Under the pieces are notes generated by a model. It was not told the origin of the DNA, ran no database searches, and saw only the letters and a list, made by a program, of their open reading frames with translations. The position numbers and the translations under genes were made by a program. From Brumicola pallidula DSM 14239 = ACAM 615 (GTDB lineage: Bacteria > Pseudomonadota > Gammaproteobacteria > Enterobacterales > Alteromonadaceae), in the NCBI RefSeq assembly GCF_000428905.1, contig NZ_AUAV01000013.1, positions 1-64,000 on the forward strand: a stretch of DNA of 64,000 nucleotides. The letters are read 5' to 3'. This document shows positions 44,329 to 52,802 of this stretch, in pieces. The stretch's first letter is position 1. Each line of letters begins with the position of its first letter.

Positions 44329-46884
44329 TTAATTAGAAAAAATATTATTTGTGTTGGCGTTTTCCAAAATGTACCAGTCAGCGTCTACCAGCCCTTGATT
44401 CGCAATAAAACTAGAAAATAAGGGATACGCATAAATTACATCCATATACTCCAAGGAATATTGCATTTCGACACCAACATTTATAGCCCAAGGCATACCA
44501 TTCGTACTCACAAAGTAACGCCCATTTTGTGGTTCACTTCTATCATCTCTACGACCAAAGAAATCGGTTCTAAAAGCTTCTGTCGGCGCTTTATCGGGTA
44601 AATGTATTTCATACGCTCTGCCCGGAGGCAGACCAAATGCTAAGCTATGATCATAACCCTCAGTCGCAAATAAAAATGGGTCGTATGGAAATTCTGGCAT
44701 CTGAGCACTCGGGATAGCGTTAGCCATGGGCAATGTCATTGAAAAAACCATTTGAATATCAGAACCGCAACCCGCTTCAGTTCGATAATAGTTGCAGTTT
44801 TCACCCGGACTGACCCAATCCCACACATCGTTTGTAATAATAAATATCGCCTGATTACGCCCCGCTTCTAATGGAGAGATGTTTTGTGGTAAATCATTGA
44901 TGGTATAGCGGATAGCATTTTCATCAATGGTACTTCGCAAAATACCAGGTAAATGAAACGCAAAACCATTGTGATGCAATGCACCAACAGCTGCAATTTG
45001 CCCTTCTAACTTAACCCGGATAACCTCACCATTAAGCGTGTATTCACTGATACGATAATTTATGACTAAGTCATTAAAATCGTAATCACCTATTGATGGC
45101 CAATTATCTTCAAAAGCAATGGTTGCCCACTCAGAAGCGCTAGGGTAATACTGTATGCTGACATTAAGCTCTGTAATGTCGACTTGATGATCTTCAACCT
45201 CCCCATCACTAAAACTACCTGTTGGCTCTAACCCACCGATACTACTGACTCTGAATCGAGCCCATGTGCTGCCTACCTCTGCCCATTCAGGTACAGCATA
45301 AAATAGCGTATTATTACCTTGTATTACAGCTTGAGCATCAGCAATCTTTTCATCAGAGCCAAACACACCATTACCATCAAAATCTATCCAGGCGTCGACA
45401 AAAGCTGACGTTGATGCGATGAGTTCCAATACAGCAGCATTGTTCACTTCAAGCCCGGTCACAAAGGCCACACCGTCTTCATCATCATTGCCATCTGTTA
45501 CGTCATCACTGAGAGGAAATTGATAGCTATCAAATTCAGCGTCAACGCCAGATCCCATAAAAATAGTATTATTTTCTGTACTATGCCGTGCACCGTCATC
45601 ATCAACAAGGCTGGCGTATGAGGCTGGTGCATCACCAAAGTCGAGGGTTGCTGCAACCGGAGCGTCAGCTAAGGTTTGACTTATTGATGCGGCCATTCCG
45701 TTAGTACAACCTGTCTGTCCGACTACGCTATCTGCGCCAAACTCGATGAAATTCGTTGCTGAATAAGCACCGCCGCAATCATTAGCTATTCCCTCTATAA
45801 CTGTATTTGCTCCCGTCTGGACGAAACCCTTGGCAAGAATAAATCCAGTAGTTTCGGCACCTGCGCCTAGCTGTGTATATCCCGCTGAGCCAGCTTTGTC
45901 GCCCATCACATTCCAGATAATAGTGCTGTTATCGGTTACATTTAACAATATTACCTTCGCATCAATAGCAAAACTCAAGTAGTTAGCAATATTAAAAATC
46001 CATGTGCCATCCACACCTTTGCCATCAAGTGTAAGGGTTTTGCCTCCGGTAATTGTCAAATAATCTATCGTACTGTAGATGCCAGCTTCGAGAGTTTCAT
46101 TATTTACCCCAAAAGTAGTAGAAACCAGTTCTGTTCCTGTTCCCAAATCCTTCAGTGCTATTTGCATTGACGTAATTAGTACTTCTTGATTTGTAACTAA
46201 GAGAGGAGGAGGTGGAACCAGCGAAGAATTCGCCGTCAGAATGCCATCAATTTGAACGCCAGCACCAATGGTTGTTGTAGTCCCAGCATCAACATTACCA
46301 TGAAAAATTGAACCGGCGCCGACGGTTACTGTGGTTCCCGCTAAAACATCGCCAGATACCTCAACAAGAGCATCAAAGGTCGCGGTGGTGCCCGTTACAA
46401 CGCTACCATCGATTACGGCACTGGCACCAATAGTTGCGGTGGTTCCCGCCTGAATAAAACCATTGACAATGGCAGCTACACCAAGCGTTACCGTAGATCC
46501 CGCTTCGATATAGCCAACAACACCTGCATCAGCGCCGAGGGTTGTAGCCGCTCCAGCCTCTACAGTACCCGCAACAATCGCATTTGCGGCAAGTGTTACT
46601 GCAGTCGCACTTTGAACATTACCCCCAACTGTTGTGCGTGCACCCGCCGTTATATAGCCACTGGCATAAAGTGACTGATTATTAAGGTCTGAATCTACCA
46701 AAGATTGAGCCGCTACCTGTAAGCTGGACCCAAGAGAAAATAATAAGGTAAATATGAAACGATTTACTTGTTTCGCTGAACGACAAAGATACCCACTCTT
46801 ATACTCTATAAGAACCTGTGATAATGAGTTAACATCAAAATTCGTCCCGTAGTAACTCCGAACATAAACATTGCTCTTTTTCAT
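44329..46884 (-). CDS. Large exported protein: beta-helix repeats, DUF3494-like, GEVED and LruC domains
   Basis: 851 aa. The long N-region (about 40 residues, like extended signal peptides) and hydrophobic core end at VAAQS (about 60). Residues 88-213 are seven 18-residue repeats (hexapeptide-like beta-helix). About 230-400 resembles the ice-binding/DUF3494 adhesin fold (LEAGIYSTIDYLTITGG, TWIFNIANYL). About 415-575 is a GEVED domain (DFGDAPASY, DEDGVAF, WIDFDGNGVF, SDGEVEDH). From about 580 it is a LruC domain with the Ca-binding-like SIGDYDFNDLVINY. ATG 46884 has GAGGG seven bases upstream. A sigma-54 promoter lies 43-70 bp upstream. Likely a secreted surface or matrix protein; antifreeze activity is not implied. 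Confidence 0.85.
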   Translation of the reverse strand: MKKSNVYVRSYYGTNFDVNSLSQVLIEYKSGYLCRSAKQVNRFIFTLLFSLGSSLQVAAQSLVDSDLNNQSLYASGYITAGARTTVGGNVQSATAVTLAANAIVAGTVEAGAATTLGADAGVVGYIEAGSTVTLGVAAIVNGFIQAGTTATIGASAVIDGSVVTGTTATFDALVEVSGDVLAGTTVTVGAGSIFHGNVDAGTTTTIGAGVQIDGILTANSSLVPPPPLLVTNQEVLITSMQIALKDLGTGTELVSTTFGVNNETLEAGIYSTIDYLTITGGKTLTLDGKGVDGTWIFNIANYLSFAIDAKVILLNVTDNSTIIWNVMGDKAGSAGYTQLGAGAETTGFILAKGFVQTGANTVIEGIANDCGGAYSATNFIEFGADSVVGQTGCTNGMAASISQTLADAPVAATLDFGDAPASYASLVDDDGARHSTENNTIFMGSGVDAEFDSYQFPLSDDVTDGNDDEDGVAFVTGLEVNNAAVLELIASTSAFVDAWIDFDGNGVFGSDEKIADAQAVIQGNNTLFYAVPEWAEVGSTWARFRVSSIGGLEPTGSFSDGEVEDHQVDITELNVSIQYYPSASEWATIAFEDNWPSIGDYDFNDLVINYRISEYTLNGEVIRVKLEGQIAAVGALHHNGFAFHLPGILRSTIDENAIRYTINDLPQNISPLEAGRNQAIFIITNDVWDWVSPGENCNYYRTEAGCGSDIQMVFSMTLPMANAIPSAQMPEFPYDPFLFATEGYDHSLAFGLPPGRAYEIHLPDKAPTEAFRTDFFGRRDDRSEPQNGRYFVSTNGMPWAINVGVEMQYSLEYMDVIYAYPLFSSFIANQGLVDADWYILENANTNNIFSN
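46246..46623 (-). repeat. Seven in-frame 54-bp coding repeats
   Basis: Seven consecutive 18-residue units (protein residues 88-213) of the form G-x-V/I-x-A-G-T-T-x-T-x-G-A-x-A-x-V/I-x. The unit GFIQAGTTATIGASAVID is representative. The DNA copies have diverged, so the array is old, not slipping. Confidence 0.9.
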
Positions 46885-46937
46885 CTTGCCGCCCTCTCTC
46901 TATAAATAAAACGCTTTACGTACTTATAAACTGATAC

Positions 46938-46954
46938 AGCAAATAATGTACCAA
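46938..46954 (-). promoter_or_regulatory. Sigma-54 (-24/-12) promoter of the LruC-domain gene
   Basis: On the minus strand TTGGTACATTATTTGCT gives TGGTAC-N5-TTGCT: GG (46952-46951), exactly ten bases, GC (46940-46939). Predicted start near 46927, 43 bp before ATG. This is the best match to the consensus in the window. A TTGC-N3-GCAA dyad is centred about 98 bp upstream. Confidence 0.75.
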
Positions 46955-47019
46955 GAATCTAAAAGAATTAAGCTTATGATTATTCAAGTTATTTTTAAAA
47001 ATTAACGTATTTTACGTTT

Positions 47020-47030
47020 TTGCTTTGCAA
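47020..47030. promoter_or_regulatory. TTGC-N3-GCAA dyad, putative activator site
   Basis: TTGCTTTGCAA, the same 11-mer as each half of the 38-bp palindrome, about 98 bp upstream of the predicted LruC-gene start. A partial second copy (TTTTGCAAATTG) lies at 47062-47073. It also lies 214 bp upstream of the divergent STAS gene. Confidence 0.6.
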
Positions 47031-47185
47031 AAAATACATTTGTGTCCTGCTAAAATTTTCGTTTTGCAAATTGACTATTTAGTTTTGTATAACGTTATCA
47101 ATAGGACTAACTATTTACATTAATATTTAGAAATTGTAAAATTACATCAGTCGAATTCCCGTAATACCTATTGTTTTGCCTGCAT

Positions 47186-47229
47186 CCCTTTTTCATGGCA
47201 TTACCCTTTTTCATGGCATTACCCTTTTT
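47186..47229. repeat. 18-bp tandem repeat in the leader of the STAS gene
   Basis: CCCTTTTTCATGGCATTA occurs twice without change (47186 and 47204) and then a partial third copy CCCTTTTT, ending two bases before the AGAAGGAG ribosome site. Slippage would change the spacing between promoter and ribosome site. Confidence 0.9.
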
Positions 47230-47243
47230 AGAAGGAGAACATC

Positions 47244-47525
47244 ATGAGCGAACACGTAATACGAATACCAGAACGTTTTGACTTTGGATATCACAAAGAG
47301 TTTACTGAGCAATATCAGAGACTGTTAGCGGAAAACAATGTAACTGAGATTGAGTTGGAGTTTAGTCGTGTTGGATATTTGGATAGCTCTGCGCTCGGTA
47401 TGATGGTGTTGCTGCAAAAAAAAGCGAAGAGTCAAAACGTTTCTATCCGCATTAGAGGACCAAAGGAAAGTACTAAAGAGATTTTGCAGATTGCTAATTT
47501 CGATCAACTTTTTGATATTTCATAG
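47244..47525 (+). CDS. STAS-domain anti-sigma factor antagonist (HsbA/SypA-like)
   Basis: 93 aa, a single STAS domain. The phosphorylation site is in VGYLDSSALGMM (Ser48/Ser49), with the preceding strand LEFSRV. Strong ribosome site (GAAGGAG). It is 12 bp upstream of a REC-PP2C-HATPase protein, which should set its phosphorylation state. In Pseudomonas HsbA and Vibrio SypA, equivalent small STAS proteins switch biofilm and exopolysaccharide output. The setting between polysaccharide genes fits such a role. Target protein not identifiable. Confidence 0.92.
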   Translation: MSEHVIRIPERFDFGYHKEFTEQYQRLLAENNVTEIELEFSRVGYLDSSALGMMVLLQKKAKSQNVSIRIRGPKESTKEILQIANFDQLFDIS

Positions 47526-47537
47526 GCAGAGCCTCAA

Positions 47538-49199
47538 ATGCGGATATTAATAATTGAAGATAGTTCTTTATTTGCTGAAATCCTTGAGACTTTTTTAATC
47601 AGTAAGCAATGCGAGACAAAAATAAGCAGTAGTTTGCAAGCTGCCAAAGATCAGCTAATAATCTCATCATTCGAGTTTATCTTGCTCGATAACCACCTTC
47701 CTGATGGCAACGGTATCGATATTCTACCTTTTATAAAATCACTGTCTTGTAAAGTCCCCGTTATGATGGTCACAGCGGAAGACAATCAAGCTTTGATGTC
47801 GGAGGCGTTCGAGAAAGGAGTTGATGACTTTTTGGTGAAGCCAATTAGCGTTGATCTATTATGGCAAAAAATCCAACGTTGCCGACGTTTATACGACCAA
47901 TCCGAAGTAGTTAACTTACAAACACAAGAGCTTGAAAATTTACTAAATCAACGAAAACAAGAAGAAAATTTAGCACGCTATGTGTATGAATATACTACTG
48001 CTTCACTGTCACATAACACACAATATGTCGACACCTATATTCAGTCCTCAAGTTCGTTTAACGGGGATGCTTTTATTTGTAATACGGCACCGAATGGCAA
48101 CCTCTTTGCCATCCTCGCGGATGCGACAGGACACGGTTTAGCTGCTGCCATCAGTATTTTGCCTCTTGCTTCAACAATCAAGGCAATGATCAGAAAAGGC
48201 TTTTCCCTGGCGCATATTATCCATGAAGCCAATAAAAAACTTAATATAGAATTACCTGATAATAAGTTCGTTGCAATAATTGGCATAGAGATAAATTTCA
48301 ATAAGCGAGAGTTACAACTTTTCAATGGTGGGATGCCCGATGTTATATTACTTAAGACAGACCACTCATTAGAGCGATATTCATCGAGGTCGATGGCGCT
48401 AGGAATACTTGAACCTGAAGTTTTTGATCCTAAAATAGTGGTTGTCAGCCTGGAGGCTATTAGCAACTTATTTTTCTTTAGTGATGGTTTGATTGAGCAA
48501 CAAAATATTGCTGGTAAGCCCTTCAGCATGCATCGTCTCTTAGAGACATTGAAACGTTATGACTACAAAGAGTCACTCGTCAGTTGTGTTGTCAACGAAT
48601 TTACCGTTTTTAATGGGATGGCTGAATTGCTTGACGATCTTTCAATCTGTGATTTACAGATAAAATCGTTGATCGACAGCCATGTATACAATAAACCAAA
48701 ACTCATTGCGGCTAATAAAGGAAAAATTACGGTAACACTTGAAATTGAAGGCGGACTTATAGCGAGTACCGATGTTGTTGGATACTTAGACGGTATTATG
48801 CGAAGTGCAGATATGGTTGGTGACTTAAGACAAAGAGCATTTACTGTATTCGCTGAGCTCATCAATAATGGTATAGATCACGGTATTCTGAATTTAGACT
48901 CAAAGCTAAAGAATGATTTTTCTGGCTTTTTTGAATATCTGCGATTAAAAAAAGCACGATTAACAGAGCTTGGACCGGACGACAAACTTAGCATGAAATT
49001 TGCCTTCTGCCCCAATACCGCACAAATAGATTTTGAAATCATAGATTCAGGACAAGGTTTCGATATGAATAAAGACAACAGTGTTTGCATAGATGGGCTA
49101 TCAGGTCGTGGTATGGATTTAGTAAAAAAGCTCTGTAAAACAGTTGATATTGTTGCTCCTGGAAATAAAATCATCGTCAACTTGAAGAGCAACCGTTAG
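47538..49199 (+). CDS. Response regulator with PP2C phosphatase and RsbW-like kinase domains (HsbR-like)
   Basis: 553 aa. Receiver (1-120) with IIEDSS and Asp51 (FILLDNHLPDG); coiled linker; SpoIIE/PP2C phosphatase (about 155-360) with metal-binding Asp in NGDAF, LADATGHGLAAAI and FFFSDGLIE; C-terminal HATPase of the anti-sigma kinase class (about 395-553) with ELINNGIDHG, IDSGQGFD and GRGMDLVKKL. The phosphatase and kinase would act in opposite ways on the STAS protein just upstream, controlled by the receiver. The architecture equals P. aeruginosa HsbR; V. fischeri SypE has the same parts in a different order. Confidence 0.93.
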   Translation: MRILIIEDSSLFAEILETFLISKQCETKISSSLQAAKDQLIISSFEFILLDNHLPDGNGIDILPFIKSLSCKVPVMMVTAEDNQALMSEAFEKGVDDFLVKPISVDLLWQKIQRCRRLYDQSEVVNLQTQELENLLNQRKQEENLARYVYEYTTASLSHNTQYVDTYIQSSSSFNGDAFICNTAPNGNLFAILADATGHGLAAAISILPLASTIKAMIRKGFSLAHIIHEANKKLNIELPDNKFVAIIGIEINFNKRELQLFNGGMPDVILLKTDHSLERYSSRSMALGILEPEVFDPKIVVVSLEAISNLFFFSDGLIEQQNIAGKPFSMHRLLETLKRYDYKESLVSCVVNEFTVFNGMAELLDDLSICDLQIKSLIDSHVYNKPKLIAANKGKITVTLEIEGGLIASTDVVGYLDGIMRSADMVGDLRQRAFTVFAELINNGIDHGILNLDSKLKNDFSGFFEYLRLKKARLTELGPDDKLSMKFAFCPNTAQIDFEIIDSGQGFDMNKDNSVCIDGLSGRGMDLVKKLCKTVDIVAPGNKIIVNLKSNR

Positions 49200-49248
49200 T
49201 CAATACGCAGTGTATTTAGCAACGTTATCAAAAAAGTAATGGAGGCAA

Positions 49249-51726
49249 CTACTGGCTCTTAATCCATTGCTGTGCCACATCTAACAACACATTTTGCATA
49301 ATTGGTTTACTCAGGAAGCCGTCCATGCCTGCTTCCTTGCATTTTTTCCGGTTTTCATCAAAGGCATCTGCTGTAAGAGCAACAATAGGAGTTCGCTCAT
49401 CGCGTGATTGCATACTTCTAATTTTTCTCGATGCTTCATAACCATCCATTATTGGCATCTCGCAATCCATTAATATCAGGTCAAACGTCTGTTTCTGTAA
49501 TTGATCTAAGGCTTCTTGTCCGTTTTCAGCAATGGCAACGGTGAGTCCGAAATCTTCCAGCATGTGTTGCGCAATAATGCGATTAATCTCGCTATCATCT
49601 ACCACCAGCACATGTCCTAACAGTTTGGCTGAGGTCGTGACTGCGTCGTCTGCATAGCCGCATACAACAGATTCTTCCTGATGCAAGCTTTCATCGCGTT
49701 TCAGGCTCAATAAAACGATAAATGACGACCCTATCTGCGGCTCGCTTTGCGCACTAATGCTTCCGCCCATCAGCTCGATAATTTGTTTACTGATGGCCAA
49801 TCCTAATCCTGTTCCACCGTATTTGCGGGTTGTCGATTCGTCCGCTTGTTTAAATGGATCGAAAAGCGTCTCCAAGACATCGGGTTGTATACCGATACCG
49901 CTGTCATTGACTTTTATTTCGAGACAGGCCCGAGTTGAGGCCAATCTGGTGCCAGTGACGTGTATATCAACCGCGCCATGATCGGTGAATTTAATAGCAT
50001 TATTTATTAGGTTCAGAAGCACCTGATTGAGACGGTAAGGATCACCGATAAAAAATTTGGCTAAATTGGCATCATACTTTAGCGATAATTTTACCGACTT
50101 TTGACTTGCCTGCGCATCATAGAGCGATATCACCCCTTGGATTAACGTCTCTAAATTAAACGATTTTTCCTCCAAGCTCATTTTACCTGCTTCGACTTTA
50201 GATAAATCGAGAATATCGTTGATAATATTCAGTAGCGACGCGCTGGAGTCATCGACTAATTTTAGATAGCTTTTCTGCAACTGTGACAGCTTTGTCTTGC
50301 CTAAAAGTTGCACCACGCCGAGTATGCCATTTAAGGGCGTTCGTATTTCATGACTCATTTTTGCCAAAAACTGCGACTTCGCTTGCGTCGCGCTTTCAGC
50401 ACGTTCAACCGATGTTAATAATTGTTCAGTTTGGTTAAACGCATTTGTATATCTCATCATGAGAAGGAACGATTGAGAACAAATAAATACAATGTATCCA
50501 AAGTCTGAGGGAAAAAAGAAATAATGATCGAGTAGACCTTGCTGATAGATTACGTCACTTATAATTGACAGAAATAGAAAGACTCCACCTGCCAATAATA
50601 TCCTGGCTCCTTGTATTTTTTGCACAACCGCGACGATGAGAATGTAGCTTGTATACATAGCGAAAATGACGGTAAGGATTCGAAATATAGGAATGTACTG
50701 GGTGAAGATATTGACGGGGAAAACAATAACCGTCAAAGAAAATAAAATACATATTGCAATATAGCCATTTAAAAAATACCTAGAATACAGCAACGGAAAT
50801 AGAACGTGGATGAATGCCGCAAAAAATAGAACGCCCAAATAAAAGCTCAGATAATCTAATTGAACTACCAGATCCCAGTCGATGCTGGGGAAAATCGATA
50901 GTAGATAAAGTTCGCCAGTTAACAGCGAGCGAAATGCCATCAATAGGCAAAAAATTGAAAATAGAAGCGACGACTTTTCTTTCCTGCGGAATGAATAAAG
51001 ACCTAAATAGTATGTGCCCATGATGAAAATACCACCGCATAAAAATAGGTTGATGGCAAGATTTCCTTCTCTGGTTTTGGTTATTTGTTGCTCCAACCCT
51101 ATTTCTATAGGGTACCAAGCGCCGCCTTCTGCATGGTAGAAATTGGCAACTTGCAAGACAACTTCCAGTGAATCACTGTCAGCATAATAACTGGCCGTTA
51201 GCGGCATGTATTGAGGTGTCATCTGATCACGGGTTTTTGCCACCACACCATTGGAAGAAATCAGTTCGCCGTTCACAAACAAATTGTAAGAGGAGCCCAT
51301 CCAAGTGCTTCTAAACATCAGTTTTGTGTTGCGTTGGTTGCCGATAATCCGAAGGTGGTAGGTCGCATAACCGTGCCCACCCAGTGCCTCACCATTAACT
51401 TGATAGTCATTCCATGAGCTGGGTACTTTTACAAAGTGTTGTTGGTTGATAGCGCCTAAAGGAAGGAAATCGCTCGGTCCCAACAGTTGATCCCAATAAA
51501 ATCCCCATTCACCGTTAAGGCCGACAACACCGTCTTTTTCGAAGTCCCATTGAGCAAGGTCAAGCACTCCTTGGCGAGCAACAGGGGATGATTTAAGCTG
51601 AGATGTATCGCTGCAGGCGCTTAAGAATAGATAGACTAATACAAAAAAGAGGTATTTACAGGGCGCGCAAAGTTGTAAGAAATTTTTTTTCAAGGAAATT
51701 GAATTTTTAGTCACAAATAAGCACAC
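49249..51726 (-). CDS. Hybrid sensor kinase with 7TM-DISM sensor and C-terminal receiver
   Basis: 825 aa. An N-terminal lipobox-like LSAC (Cys38) precedes a periplasmic jelly-roll domain (about 55-210, GEWGFYWDQLL, WMGSSYNLFVNGE), the pattern of 7TMR-DISMED2. Seven helices follow (about 222-428), then HisKA with His459 in MSHEIRTPLNG, HATPase (NLINNAIKF, DSGIGI, GTGLGLAI) and a receiver with Asp754 (LILMDCEMPIMDG). The start may be GTG 51726 or a downstream TTG/GTG. There is no Hpt domain, so phosphotransfer needs an external partner. Such sensors detect extracellular carbohydrates or surface signals. It is convergent with the PP2C regulator and could feed it. Confidence 0.9.
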   Translation of the reverse strand: MCLFVTKNSISLKKNFLQLCAPCKYLFFVLVYLFLSACSDTSQLKSSPVARQGVLDLAQWDFEKDGVVGLNGEWGFYWDQLLGPSDFLPLGAINQQHFVKVPSSWNDYQVNGEALGGHGYATYHLRIIGNQRNTKLMFRSTWMGSSYNLFVNGELISSNGVVAKTRDQMTPQYMPLTASYYADSDSLEVVLQVANFYHAEGGAWYPIEIGLEQQITKTREGNLAINLFLCGGIFIMGTYYLGLYSFRRKEKSSLLFSIFCLLMAFRSLLTGELYLLSIFPSIDWDLVVQLDYLSFYLGVLFFAAFIHVLFPLLYSRYFLNGYIAICILFSLTVIVFPVNIFTQYIPIFRILTVIFAMYTSYILIVAVVQKIQGARILLAGGVFLFLSIISDVIYQQGLLDHYFFFPSDFGYIVFICSQSFLLMMRYTNAFNQTEQLLTSVERAESATQAKSQFLAKMSHEIRTPLNGILGVVQLLGKTKLSQLQKSYLKLVDDSSASLLNIINDILDLSKVEAGKMSLEEKSFNLETLIQGVISLYDAQASQKSVKLSLKYDANLAKFFIGDPYRLNQVLLNLINNAIKFTDHGAVDIHVTGTRLASTRACLEIKVNDSGIGIQPDVLETLFDPFKQADESTTRKYGGTGLGLAISKQIIELMGGSISAQSEPQIGSSFIVLLSLKRDESLHQEESVVCGYADDAVTTSAKLLGHVLVVDDSEINRIIAQHMLEDFGLTVAIAENGQEALDQLQKQTFDLILMDCEMPIMDGYEASRKIRSMQSRDERTPIVALTADAFDENRKKCKEAGMDGFLSKPIMQNVLLDVAQQWIKSQ

Positions 51727-51947
51727 GATACAAATAATTTAATTCTCATATGAAGTAACCGGTGATAGTAGCATTTAAATCACTATAGTGGTGCATTCCT
51801 GTTCGCTTCCCTTAAAGTCATTCTGGGTGGTCAATACAGACGTTCTAGGACTGTCTGACGGTCAGCTTATTTTTACCATCACATTGGTTTTACCTAGCCT
51901 TCAATGTCGTATAATCCTGCTCCCAGTCGCCTTTTAATGTGACCTAA

Positions 51948-52793
51948 CTAGGTAACTTTAAACACTTTTGAAATCAATAATTTTTTAATAGAAATAAGGT
52001 TTTTAATTCTCCAAATAAGCCAATATTTACTTTGATTTACGTAGAACGTAAACCGGTCTATCAATGGAAATTGCATATTTTGTCCTTTTTCATAAAAGTA
52101 GCAATTGGTCGCTTTTTTTAACCAATCATTCTCAGACTTGTTTTTCACATGCAGAAAGCTATATGGATTATTAACTCGTATGTCATGACGCATTTTTATT
52201 TGCTCAGGCGTTCTTTGTGGATAGTGTCGACAAATCGGCGATGGATGAAAAAGTGCATTACAAAAAGGAGGCACTTTTCCACTGATACTTTCAGGCCACT
52301 TTTGACTTGGCGAATTTCTGAAGAACCTCGGCTCGCGCCAATTAATTCGATAGTAACGACGACGTTTAGGAACCGGCAACGACTTGTCTTCATTATCATA
52401 AACCGCCAAATCTTTATCGGTAAAGTAGAATTGGGCTTGCCAAACACGCATTTGAGTTTTCTTCCGCTGCATCGCTTTGACAAGCATCGGGCGAGGGTCT
52501 TCAATTAGCATTTCATCTGCATCTAAGATATACCACCAATCGGATGCCGAAAAGGTATGATTGAACATGTTGTAGACACGATTTCTGAACTGGTTACGAT
52601 ATATTTCATCGGTATGCGCAACAATTACAATACGCGAATCTAGGTCTGCTTTTGCACAAATCACTTCCCAACTTCCATCGGTAGATGCATTATCGAATAC
52701 ATAAATCATATCGCAAAATGCCAAGGCGCAGTCCAAAGTGTCAGCAATAATATCGACTTCATTTTTAATAATACAAATAGCGTTAAGTTTCAT
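51948..52793 (-). CDS. Glycosyltransferase family 2-like protein
   Basis: 281 aa. GT-A-type start AICIIKNEVDIIADTLD, FDNASTDGSWEV and the metal site WYILDADEML. The C-terminal part is basic with many Tyr/Trp (FHPSPICRHYPQRTPEQIKMRHD). It resembles the GT2 subgroup with the KNE-D motif found in capsule and LPS loci. It is the last gene of the operon that starts at 58795, 9 bp after the previous GT. No terminator is seen downstream. Confidence 0.88.
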   Translation of the reverse strand: MKLNAICIIKNEVDIIADTLDCALAFCDMIYVFDNASTDGSWEVICAKADLDSRIVIVAHTDEIYRNQFRNRVYNMFNHTFSASDWWYILDADEMLIEDPRPMLVKAMQRKKTQMRVWQAQFYFTDKDLAVYDNEDKSLPVPKRRRYYRINWREPRFFRNSPSQKWPESISGKVPPFCNALFHPSPICRHYPQRTPEQIKMRHDIRVNNPYSFLHVKNKSENDWLKKATNCYFYEKGQNMQFPLIDRFTFYVNQSKYWLIWRIKNLISIKKLLISKVFKVT

Positions 52794-52802
52794 TTTTTAC
52801 CT

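Noticed and set aside
46246-46623. CRISPR-like or satellite array
   Set aside because: The 54-bp periodicity is a coding repeat in frame with diverged copies, not repeats with unique spacers. No CRISPR array was seen in the window.
44329-46884. Calling the LruC-domain protein an antifreeze protein
   Set aside because: The DUF3494-like part is only one module, and this fold also occurs in non-ice-binding adhesins; no ice-binding surface can be read from the sequence.
47100-47243. Sigma-54 promoter for the STAS gene
   Set aside because: No GG-N10-GC on the + strand in this interval; the repeated TGGCATTACCC is not followed by a -12 element.
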